DNA from: UBA3775 sp051877895
GTDB lineage: Bacteria > Bacillota > Clostridia > Lachnospirales > Lachnospiraceae
Length of the DNA stretch: 64,000 nt
NCBI GenBank assembly: GCA_051877895.1
Contig: JBJEJI010000010.1
Span: forward strand, 1 to 64,000
Direction: 5' to 3'
Positions 44,551 to 51,699 of this stretch are shown in pieces. The notes under the pieces were generated by a model. It searched no databases. It was not told where the DNA came from and was given only the letters and a program-made list of their open reading frames with translations. The number at the start of each line of letters is the position of its first letter. Position 1 is the first letter of the stretch. The translations under genes and the position numbers were made by a program.

Positions 44551-45096
44551 TTAGTTGAAGTATCTCTTAAGTAAACCTTCAAATGCCTTGCCGTGTCTAG
44601 CCTCATCACGAGCCATTTCATGTACTGTGTCATGAATTGCATCCAGACCCTGCTCTTTTGCTTTCTTTGCAAGCTCAAACTTACCAAGTGTAGCACCGTT
44701 TTCAGCATCAACTCTCATTTCAAGGTTCTTCTTTGTAGAGTCGGTTACAACTTCACCGAGAAGCTCTGCAAACTTAGCAGCATGCTCTGCTTCTTCATAA
44801 GCAGCCTTTTCCCAATATAAACCGATTTCCGGATAGCCTTCACGATGTGCAACTCTTGCCATTGCCAGATACATACCAACTTCGGAGCATTCTCCTTCAA
44901 AGTTTGCACGAAGATCCATCTTAATATCCTCACTGACTTCCTTTGCAACACCTACAACATGCTCTGCTGCCCAAACCTTCTTTTCTTCATCAAGCTTATT
45001 AAATTTTTCTCCCGAAACTTTACATACAGGACAGAATTCAGGAGGGTTGTCTCCTTCATGAACATAACCGCATACCGGACATACATATTTTGCCAT
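44551..45096 (-). CDS. Rubrerythrin, reverse type (rubredoxin domain first)
   Basis: 181 residues. The N-terminal rubredoxin-like iron site CPVCGYVHEGDNPPEFCPVC (about 6-25) precedes the ferritin-like four-helix diiron domain with ECSEVGMYLAMARVAHREGYPE, EAAYEEAEHAAKFAE and HEMARDEARHGKAFE (about 70-175). Canonical rubrerythrins carry the rubredoxin domain at the C-terminus, so this is the reverse form common in Clostridia. It reduces hydrogen peroxide to water. AGGAG precedes the ATG. A palindromic operator sits immediately downstream of its -10. Confidence 0.95.
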   Translation of the reverse strand: MAKYVCPVCGYVHEGDNPPEFCPVCKVSGEKFNKLDEEKKVWAAEHVVGVAKEVSEDIKMDLRANFEGECSEVGMYLAMARVAHREGYPEIGLYWEKAAYEEAEHAAKFAELLGEVVTDSTKKNLEMRVDAENGATLGKFELAKKAKEQGLDAIHDTVHEMARDEARHGKAFEGLLKRYFN

Positions 45097-45152
45097 AACA
45101 ATAGTCTCCTTTGAACTTAGATTTTTTGATAATAATTAACTGCTATCATTAA

Positions 45153-45200
45153 ATCAGTAATTATTACTGATATTGTAATACATATCTTTATTAATTGCAA
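45153..45200 (-). promoter_or_regulatory. Rubrerythrin promoter with perfect palindromic operator
   Basis: Minus-strand TTGCAA (45195-45200), 17-bp spacer, TACAAT (45172-45177). Immediately downstream lies the perfect 19-base palindrome ATCAGTAATTATTACTGAT (45153-45171). The promoter overlaps the end of the Fur/PerR gene. Resembles PerR/Fur boxes in its AT-rich inverted TAAT core. Confidence 0.82.
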
Positions 45201-45598
45201 GGCTTTTCTACAATTTTTTGCGTTTTTACACAATCTTCACAAATTCCATAGAATTGTATAGTGTGACCCTGGATTTCTCCGTTATAAACTTTTTCCGCCA
45301 ATGTGTTCAGATTTGACATGTACAATAAATCCAAATCAATAAGTGAATGACACATTTTGCAGAAGAAATGACTGTGGGGTTCAGCATTCCAATCATACCT
45401 TTCAATGCCGTCTCCACAGGAAATTTTTTGAATTTCACCCAATTCCGTCAACAAGCTCAGATTTCTGTAGACAGTCCCCAGACTGATTCTGGTACAGACC
45501 TGTCTCACATTATCATAAACAGTTTCTGCCGTCGGATGACAAGAGGTGCTTTTCAGATAGCTTTTTATCAATTCCCGCTGAGCTGAATACTTTACCAT
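45191..45598 (-). CDS. Fur/PerR family metalloregulator
   Basis: 135 residues from the ATG at 45598. N-terminal winged helix with KYSAQRELIKSYL, HPTAETVYDNVRQ and SLGTVYRNLSLLTELGEIQ (about 3-60). The C-terminal dimerisation domain has HFFCKMCHSLIDLD (about 82-95) and CEDC (about 121-124), the two CxxC pairs of the structural zinc site kept in PerR-like proteins. Its neighbour is rubrerythrin and both have related operator sequences, supporting a peroxide-sensing PerR role. Metal specificity is inferred. Confidence 0.9.
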   Translation of the reverse strand: MVKYSAQRELIKSYLKSTSCHPTAETVYDNVRQVCTRISLGTVYRNLSLLTELGEIQKISCGDGIERYDWNAEPHSHFFCKMCHSLIDLDLLYMSNLNTLAEKVYNGEIQGHTIQFYGICEDCVKTQKIVEKPCN

Positions 45599-45613
45599 AC
45601 TCACCGCCTTTAA

Positions 45614-45664
45614 ATCAGTAATTATTATCATTTTTATTCTATCTTAATAAGTCTCTTCTGTCAA
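45614..45664 (-). promoter_or_regulatory. Promoter of the Fur/PerR gene with a partial copy of the operator
   Basis: Minus-strand TTGACA (45659-45664), exact 17-bp spacer, TAGAAT (45636-45641). ATCAGTAATTATTA at 45614-45627 is a 14-base identical copy of the rubrerythrin operator half, continuing imperfectly to 45631. Suggests autoregulation. Confidence 0.75.
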
Positions 45665-45774
45665 TACACTTTTATATGATTATACAAGGAGCGTTATTTA
45701 TATTCTCTAATTCTTATTCAGGATAAAACCGCACACGATACCTAAGCAGTGTACTGAAAATCTCTGACACAAAC

Positions 45775-45789
45775 ATCCATATTATGGAT
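45775..45789. promoter_or_regulatory. 15-bp palindrome upstream of the AraC-type gene
   Basis: ATCCATATTATGGAT is perfectly symmetric around one base and lies 113 bases before the AraC-type start. It could be an operator; no promoter was assigned. Otherwise 45665-45901 holds no recognisable gene. Confidence 0.35.
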
Positions 45790-45901
45790 CCGGGAATACA
45801 CCGCCTGTCTGTCTTAAATTTATCTTGCACCGACCTTAAAAATATTCTATTATTAATATGTTAGGTTGCAAAATTCAAACAGAAATAACGGAGAACAAAA
45901 C

Positions 45902-46915
45902 ATGAGCAGAAAAATATCAGAACTGAATATTGCACTGTCAAAAGACTATCTTGAGCCCTCCCTCCATGCCACGGCACATATTATTGTTCCTGACAATCTT
46001 CCTATAAAGATTTCGGTAATGGGAGTACGAACCATAATAAATGTAGGAGAATTCTGCATAATTCCTCCGGGATGTGTTTTTGCCATTCACTCTTCTCCGG
46101 AACGATATTGTCTGGACTTCGATTTTTCTGTAATCAGTTCCAATCCGGAATTTACAATTCTCATACCTATAATAACAAAACCCTGCGTTTACCATCCGGT
46201 AAACACAGAGTCGGGTTTTAACGAAGGTTACACAACATGGTACACGCAGTATTTTCAGGGCAATTCCGCTTCCGTAGCCGCAGACACCACTTTACAGACT
46301 GCACATCAGTCATATTCCAGGGTATATCCGGTAACTCAGTCATATGCTGCCCCACAACCGGCATATCATGGATATCCGGCTCCTTCTGCCAACAATATTC
46401 GCAGATTTCACATTTCTCCGATTGACATTATAAAGGAACTGATAAATGCTCTCCGTGAAAACTCTCTGTATTTCCCGGATTCACTTGCAGTAGCCAGATT
46501 ATTTGAGTTGTACTCCATGCTGGGCGAAGAAATTATTGCAAACGGATTTCATGGCAGGCATGAAACCATCGCCACACCTGCCATTTTAGAAAAACTTGCC
46601 GCTTCAATACGCTATATCACATCAAATTATAATTCAGAAATCAATCTGGATGCCGTAGCTGAAACTGCCGGCTATTCACGCACCCATTATTCTAAATCCT
46701 TTAAAGAATTCTATGGAATTTCTTTCTATGACTATCTATTACAGGTAAGGGTAAACACTGCAGCAAAATTATTAACCGAAACCTCCATAAGTATTTCCGG
46801 TATAATGGAGGCTGCCGGTTTTTCAAGCAGTTCTACATTTAACAGGGTTTTCAAGCAGGAAACCGGTTACTCACCCCGTGAATACCGAAACCTGTTCTGT
46901 GCAGAAAATCCGTAG
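45902..46915 (+). CDS. AraC family transcriptional regulator
   Basis: 337 residues from the ATG at 45902 (GGAG 8 bases upstream). The N-terminal ~100 residues look like a cupin-type sensor (IKISVMGVRTIINVGEFCIIPPG). A Tyr/Pro/Ala-rich linker follows (about 130-175). The C-terminal double HTH (about 230-330) contains LDAVAETAGYSRTHYSKSFKEFYGISF and SISGIMEAAGFSSSSTFNRVFKQETGYSPREYR. Effector unknown. It converges on the methionine importer genes, so it is not obviously their regulator. Confidence 0.92.
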   Translation: MSRKISELNIALSKDYLEPSLHATAHIIVPDNLPIKISVMGVRTIINVGEFCIIPPGCVFAIHSSPERYCLDFDFSVISSNPEFTILIPIITKPCVYHPVNTESGFNEGYTTWYTQYFQGNSASVAADTTLQTAHQSYSRVYPVTQSYAAPQPAYHGYPAPSANNIRRFHISPIDIIKELINALRENSLYFPDSLAVARLFELYSMLGEEIIANGFHGRHETIATPAILEKLAASIRYITSNYNSEINLDAVAETAGYSRTHYSKSFKEFYGISFYDYLLQVRVNTAAKLLTETSISISGIMEAAGFSSSSTFNRVFKQETGYSPREYRNLFCAENP

Positions 46916-47014
46916 ACAGTATCGCATGCAAAATAGAAAAAATTATGCCATGGATTGCTATGTACCGAAACGCAGGCAAACCATCCATTGTCTAAAACCA
47001 GTGGGATTGCGGAA

Positions 47015-47728
47015 TTATTTCACATGTTTCTGTCTTTTATCGGTTTTTAAAGCAAAATATGTGCCTGTGCTTTGAAAAACCTGTACAAGTAGTATCAAAA
47101 AAAATACCGCAAATATCATAACAATATTCTGATATCTGTAATAACCGTAATTAATTGCAATTTTTCCCAAACCGCCTCCGCCGATTATTCCACTCATTGC
47201 CGAATAGCCCAGAATGGTAGTCACTGCAATGGCAGCATTTGAAAGCAGGGAAGGCAGGCTTTCCGGAAGCATTACCTTTATAATAATCTGAAACGGAGTT
47301 GCTCCCATGCTCTGTGCCGTTTCTACTATATTGGGATTAAGCTCTCTCAAACTTCCTTCTACCAGTCTGGCAATAAACGGAAAGGCGGCAACCACCAGGG
47401 GAACAATTGATGCCGTTGTTCCTACCACTGTTCCCACAATCAGTCTTGTCAGCGGAAAAACAAGAATCATTAAAATCAAAAACGGTACGGAGCGTAGCAG
47501 GTTAATTACAATGTTCAACACATTCAGCACGAATCGCGGTACCTTCAGAATTTTCCCATCTTCCCCTGCTACCAACAGCACCCCTAACGGAAGTCCGATG
47601 AGAATTGCAAAAAATGTTGAAAGCAGAGTTACATACACGGTTTCCCAGATAGCAAGCGGGAATTCCTCCTTCACAATATCCATAGCCCGGACAAACTCCT
47701 CTGATGTAAAAAATGAACTAATCAACAT
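47015..47728 (-). CDS. metI: Methionine ABC importer permease
   Basis: 237 residues with five to six membrane helices and the EAA-type coupling motif GSLRELNPNIVETAQSMGATPFQII (about 130-155; 20-residue core MGATPF at its end). The MetI-like family signature GGGGLGKIAINYGYYRY follows (about 193-209). It forms the membrane pore with MetN. The ATG overlaps the metN stop region by 11 bases, giving coupled translation. Confidence 0.93.
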   Translation of the reverse strand: MLISSFFTSEEFVRAMDIVKEEFPLAIWETVYVTLLSTFFAILIGLPLGVLLVAGEDGKILKVPRFVLNVLNIVINLLRSVPFLILMILVFPLTRLIVGTVVGTTASIVPLVVAAFPFIARLVEGSLRELNPNIVETAQSMGATPFQIIIKVMLPESLPSLLSNAAIAVTTILGYSAMSGIIGGGGLGKIAINYGYYRYQNIVMIFAVFFLILLVQVFQSTGTYFALKTDKRQKHVK

Positions 47729-48731
47729 TCTCAGTCACCTCCTCCACGGTTATTTCCGGAAAGTTTCTTAAATACTCAATCGCATCTTCTGCCTCTTTTC
47801 GGCCTCCCGGAATGCCAAGCAGCATGTTTCCATATGCCTTTTCTCCGATACTTCGTGTGGATGCAGAAATAATGCTGGCATATATATGCCTGTCTATTGC
47901 CATCTGAGCAATGAGAGGGGTATTGGTCGCCATTGCTCCGTTAAATGCAACACGTACAAGTGTGCCCCGGTTCTTTAAAAGTGCCGACTCCTCATATCCC
48001 TCAGGATAAACAAGCCTTCTGGCAGCCTGGGACTTTGGAGCTGCAAATACCTGACTGACCGGTCCCTCTTCTGCCACCCGGCCGTTATCCAGAATTGCAA
48101 CCCTTGTACATATTTCTTCAATTACACTCATCTGATGGGTGATAACAATAACCGTCAGTCCAAGCTTGTCATGAATGTCACGAATAAGTGAGAGAATAGA
48201 ATGGGTTGTCTGCGGATCAAGGGCACTGGTGGCCTCATCACAAAGCAGTATTTTGGGATGTGTGGCAAGTGCACGGGCTATGGCAACCCTCTGCTGCTGA
48301 CCTCCCGAAAGCTGTGCGGGATAACTTTTTAATTTATTTTCAAGTCCCACCAGACTCAGAAGTTCCTCCGCCCTTTTTACAGCGTCCCCTTTTTTTACTC
48401 CTGCCAGTTCCAATGGAAAACTGACATTTTTCAGGCAGTTCCGTTGCATCAGAAGATTAAACCCCTGAAAAATCATGGTAATGCTCTGTCTTTTCTCCCG
48501 AAGCTGTGCCTCAGTCAGTTTGCCCATATCCTCACCATCTATGATGACGCTGCCGGATGTAGGGCGCTCAAGCATATTAATACACCTGACCAGCGTGCTT
48601 TTTCCTGCACCGCTCATGCCTATAATTCCATATATTTCTCCATCCGGTATAGTAAGAGATATGTTTTTAAGAGCCTCCACTTTCCCACTCTGAGCAGGGA
48701 ATGTTTTGGATAAGTTCTTAATTTCAATCAT
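47718..48731 (-). CDS. metN: Methionine ABC importer ATP-binding protein with NIL domain
   Basis: 337 residues. Walker A GMSGAGKSTLVR (about 38-49), signature LSGGQQQRVAIARAL (about 140-154), Walker B KILLCDEATSALDPQT (about 160-175). The C-terminal NIL domain (about 262-337; VRVAFNGAMATNTPLIAQMA) binds methionine and inhibits transport when the amino acid is plentiful. It lies 69 bases after metQ, with a terminator-like hairpin between. Confidence 0.95.
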   Translation of the reverse strand: MIEIKNLSKTFPAQSGKVEALKNISLTIPDGEIYGIIGMSGAGKSTLVRCINMLERPTSGSVIIDGEDMGKLTEAQLREKRQSITMIFQGFNLLMQRNCLKNVSFPLELAGVKKGDAVKRAEELLSLVGLENKLKSYPAQLSGGQQQRVAIARALATHPKILLCDEATSALDPQTTHSILSLIRDIHDKLGLTVIVITHQMSVIEEICTRVAILDNGRVAEEGPVSQVFAAPKSQAARRLVYPEGYEESALLKNRGTLVRVAFNGAMATNTPLIAQMAIDRHIYASIISASTRSIGEKAYGNMLLGIPGGRKEAEDAIEYLRNFPEITVEEVTENVD

Positions 48732-48746
48732 GTTTTCTCCTAACCG

Positions 48747-48778
48747 AAAAAACGCCGGGTTGTAAACAACATCCGGCG
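48747..48778 (-). terminator. Intercistronic terminator-like hairpin between metQ and metN
   Basis: CGCCGG/CCGGCG with inner GTTGT/ACAAC pairs around an AA loop, followed on the minus strand by six T. Likely a partial terminator giving more binding protein than transporter. Confidence 0.8.
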
Positions 48779-48800
48779 AATTTTTCCACGCTGCATTTAT

Positions 48801-49655
48801 TTATTTCTTAATTGCATCCAGTGAGGACTGTTTTCCTCCGTAGAGACCCATTGGTTCTACATGAATAACTGCTACCGATACAATATGTGTTCCGTTCTGC
48901 TCATTAAAATCATCAAGATAAGGAACATGCTGGAAGTAGTTTGCATCAACTTCGCCACTTTCTACTACATTGTTTGGCTGAACATAATCAGTAAACTCTT
49001 TAATTTCAAGTGTTATGTTTTTCTCTGCCAGAATACCCTTTGCAATTGCAAGGATTTCTGCATGAGGAGTCGGAGAAGCTGCCACGGTAACGGTCTGTCC
49101 GGAAAGTTTATCATAATCTATGGAAGAATCATATCCGTCTCCCGGATTTTCAACTGTGCTTACAACTGCACCGTCATACTCTTTTGCAATAAAGTCCGCA
49201 ACCTGTTGGCTTTCAAGAGCCGCTACCAGAGCTTTAATTAAATCGTTGTTTTCATTACCTTCTTTTACTGCAAGAATGTTACCGTATGCTGACGAGGAGC
49301 CCTCAATTGCAAGAGAATCTTTAACAGGATTTAAATCTGCTTCAATTGCATAGTTGGAATTGATTACTGCGTAATCTACATCCTGTAAAACATTAGGTAA
49401 CTGTGCTGCTTCAATTTCTTTAAATTCAATGTTATAAGGGTTATCCTCAATATCACGGATTGTTGCAGTGATTCCTGCACCATCCTTTAATTTAATATAA
49501 CCCTGTTCCTGTAACAGCAGAAGTGCCCTTGCTTCATTGGTTGTATCGTTTGGTACTGCGATTGTGATGGCTTCGTCCTTACCATCCTTTGAGCAGCCTG
49601 TAAGGGCTGATAAAATAAAAATAAAACTAAATAAAACAGCTAAAACTTTTTTCAT
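48801..49655 (-). CDS. metQ: Methionine-binding lipoprotein MetQ/NlpA, circularly permuted
   Basis: 284 residues. Lipoprotein signal with lipobox SALTGC (Cys 21). The mature protein has the MetQ halves in swapped order. Residues ~28-168 (TIAVPNDTTNEARALLLLQ, GYIKLKDGAG, EAAQLPNVL, YAVINSNYA, KEYDGAVV) correspond to the usual C-terminal half. Then an acidic linker (about 169-186) leads to residues ~187-284 (ASPTPHAEIL, EFTDYVQPN, DANYFQHVPYL, VEPMGLY, SSLDAIKK), which is normally the N-terminal half. In the normal protein SLDAIKK leads directly into TIAVPND; here these are the two ends. Binding residues of both lobes are kept, so the protein is probably functional. Neighbours metN and metI fix the assignment. 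Confidence 0.93.
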   Translation of the reverse strand: MKKVLAVLFSFIFILSALTGCSKDGKDEAITIAVPNDTTNEARALLLLQEQGYIKLKDGAGITATIRDIEDNPYNIEFKEIEAAQLPNVLQDVDYAVINSNYAIEADLNPVKDSLAIEGSSSAYGNILAVKEGNENNDLIKALVAALESQQVADFIAKEYDGAVVSTVENPGDGYDSSIDYDKLSGQTVTVAASPTPHAEILAIAKGILAEKNITLEIKEFTDYVQPNNVVESGEVDANYFQHVPYLDDFNEQNGTHIVSVAVIHVEPMGLYGGKQSSLDAIKK

Positions 49656-49689
49656 GGTTTTGTAACCTCCCTTGTTTTAAGTTGTCCAT

Positions 49690-49719
49690 ATAATACAACG
49701 GAAGTTTTCTTTTGTCCAA
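49690..49719 (-). promoter_or_regulatory. Putative promoter of metQ-metN-metI
   Basis: Minus-strand TTGGAC (49714-49719), 18-bp spacer, TATTAT (49690-49695). GGACAA occurs twice here (49714-49718 area and 49684-49688). The leader is too short for a SAM riboswitch and none is seen. Confidence 0.5.
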
Positions 49720-49770
49720 TACCATAAAAATATAATTGGTTATAGCCACAGACTATAGCGACACTTATTG

Positions 49771-50439
49771 TTATTTTGCCAATATATAGTCAGCCACAGC
49801 ATCAGGTGTGTCCACAGCCGCAATGGCACCATAGGAATCCAGTTCCTCCTTGGTGCCAAAGCCATAGGTGACACCCAGTGTTTTAATTCCAAAGGCACCG
49901 GCACCCTCTACATCATAGTATCTGTCACCTATCATAAGCACCTGAGTATCATCCAAAACCAAGCTATGCCCGCCAAGAGGCACTCCACCCATCTCCAGGG
50001 CATATGCAAGGACCTCCTGTTTAGTATTCCTCTTCAGGTCTGTGGTCGCACCGCAGATTCCGTCAAAATATTTTGCAAAACCAAAATACTCCGCAATTCT
50101 TTTGGCAAAGTGCTCCGGTTTGGAGGTTGCCATATAAATTTTTTTATTCTCGGCTTTCAGTCTTGCCAGCATCTCCGGCACCCTGTCATAAACACGGTTT
50201 TCCATCCAGCCTGTCTCGTTATACCTTTCCCGATATAGTTTTACCGCCTTTTCAATATCATCTCCCTGAAAATAATCACGAAAAGATACAGATAAAGGCG
50301 GTCCGATATATTTTAGCAGAGTGCTTAAATCGTCACACTCCACTCCCATCTTTTCCAATGCATATGCAATGCTTTTGGTAATCCCTTCACTGGAATCCGT
50401 CAAGGTTCCGTCTAAATCAAAAAACAGGATATCGTACAT
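49771..50439 (-). CDS. HAD family phosphatase (phosphoglycolate phosphatase-like)
   Basis: 222 residues from the ATG at 50439 (GGAGG 7 bases upstream); the longer frame overlaps cotS and is not used. Motif I is FFDLDGTLTDSSEG (about 5-18, catalytic Asp pair), motif II Thr lies in YMATSKP, then Lys in KRIAEYF, and motif IV is MIGDRYYDVEGA (about 163-174). The helical cap after motif I fits the Gph/PgmB-like subfamily. Substrate unknown. Confidence 0.88.
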   Translation of the reverse strand: MYDILFFDLDGTLTDSSEGITKSIAYALEKMGVECDDLSTLLKYIGPPLSVSFRDYFQGDDIEKAVKLYRERYNETGWMENRVYDRVPEMLARLKAENKKIYMATSKPEHFAKRIAEYFGFAKYFDGICGATTDLKRNTKQEVLAYALEMGGVPLGGHSLVLDDTQVLMIGDRYYDVEGAGAFGIKTLGVTYGFGTKEELDSYGAIAAVDTPDAVADYILAK

Positions 50440-50564
50440 ATTTTTTCCTCCGTATACAGCGGGTATGAGCAGAACAATACAACTCATTCCTGCCCGTATT
50501 CGTCCTTGTGAATTTCGCATGAGTATACCATACTTTTTAATGGTTGTAAACCGAATTTTTCGAG

Positions 50565-51551
50565 TCAAACCAGCAAATGCCGCAGAAACTCCTCCTTCTG
50601 TTCCTGCATGCCGCATACCGCCGTCAATTTTTCCTCAACCTTTCCCGGCACCCAGGTTTTTTTTCCGTTGTAATACATGTTCACGGTTTTCCAGAATTTT
50701 TCCGGATAGATAAGCTGGGCATAGAGCACATTTCGTTCTCTGTCATCCAGCAGATTTGCTCTGCAGTAGCCTTCCATAATATCATCCATGAGAGATATAT
50801 CCCAGCTGTTCTTCTCTCCGCATTTCCTCATGAAATGATATAAATCATGTACCTTGGGACCGATTTTGGCTCTGTCAAAATTCACAATTGCAGTCATATC
50901 TTCATTTATAATTACATTATGACCTGTGAGGGCTCCATGGAAAACGCCCCCTCCTGTAACTGCATCCCGAAGCAGGGAAACATCATAATCCTTGTTCAGA
51001 TATTCTGCTGCACCGTAGGCCTGCTCCACATAAACCGGCAGCTGTTTTTCCATCCAGGATTCAAACTCATTTTTCTGTTTCTGCTTTCTCAAATATGTAA
51101 TTATTCTCCGCATTTCCCCGGTACGGCGATTAAATTTTTCAGCTACTGTCTGAGCAATGTACGGAACCCCTTCTGTCTCAATATTCCACATGGTACGATG
51201 AAGCCACCCCAGGGTTTCTGCTGTTTTAAGAACCGAATCTCTGTTGGTTAATTCACACTCATCTCCCTGATACCATTTTCTCAAAATGTAGGTTTCCCCA
51301 TAATTTCCTTCTGATACATATTTGTCTTCTTTATTTTTCACAGCACAATCTACATTTTCAAATCCGTTTTCGACTACTACAGCTTTAATTTTTTCTTCAA
51401 ATATGGCCCTTCCTTCTTTTAACGGCCGCTGTCTCAGCATGAAAAAGCCCTGCTCCGTTTCCAGATACAAGGCTCCTCCAAACTTAAACATTTGTCTTAT
51501 CTCAAGTGAATACTGTTCAAGCACCATATTAAATTTTTCGTCAACTCCCAT
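50565..51551 (-). CDS. CotS-family spore coat kinase-like protein
   Basis: 328 residues with an aminoglycoside-phosphotransferase-type kinase fold as in Bacillus CotS/YutH/YsxE. N-lobe: YLETEQGFFMLRQ. A catalytic-loop analogue is VFHGALTGHNVIINED (about 209-224, canonical HGDxxxxN with Asp replaced by Ala). The metal motif region is VNFDRAKIGPKVHDLYHFMRKC. The loss of the loop Asp suggests weak or altered activity. The family is found in spore-forming Firmicutes and associates with the coat. GGAGGG precedes the ATG by 5 bases. Confidence 0.85.
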   Translation of the reverse strand: MGVDEKFNMVLEQYSLEIRQMFKFGGALYLETEQGFFMLRQRPLKEGRAIFEEKIKAVVVENGFENVDCAVKNKEDKYVSEGNYGETYILRKWYQGDECELTNRDSVLKTAETLGWLHRTMWNIETEGVPYIAQTVAEKFNRRTGEMRRIITYLRKQKQKNEFESWMEKQLPVYVEQAYGAAEYLNKDYDVSLLRDAVTGGGVFHGALTGHNVIINEDMTAIVNFDRAKIGPKVHDLYHFMRKCGEKNSWDISLMDDIMEGYCRANLLDDRERNVLYAQLIYPEKFWKTVNMYYNGKKTWVPGKVEEKLTAVCGMQEQKEEFLRHLLV

Positions 51552-51634
51552 ATGTACCCTCCGTTTCGAGAATGTAGTTTTTTAAAGCACCTGCTACTCC
51601 ACGGGAAGCATCCCCCTGCAACAACTACTGGTAC

Positions 51635-51642
51635 ATTATATG
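51635..51642 (-). promoter_or_regulatory. Possible mother-cell sigma factor -10 upstream of the CotS-type gene
   Basis: Minus-strand CATATAAT, similar to sigma-E/sigma-K -10 elements (CATAnnnT), lies about 85 bases before the start. The -35 match is weak. Confidence 0.25.
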
Positions 51643-51699
51643 AAAGTCAGGAAAAATCATTCCAAGCATACACGGGAATCATAAGGTTCCCATATTATT

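Noticed and set aside
49656..49770. SAM riboswitch upstream of metQ
   Set aside because: The gap is only 115 bases and lacks the SAM-I core motifs.
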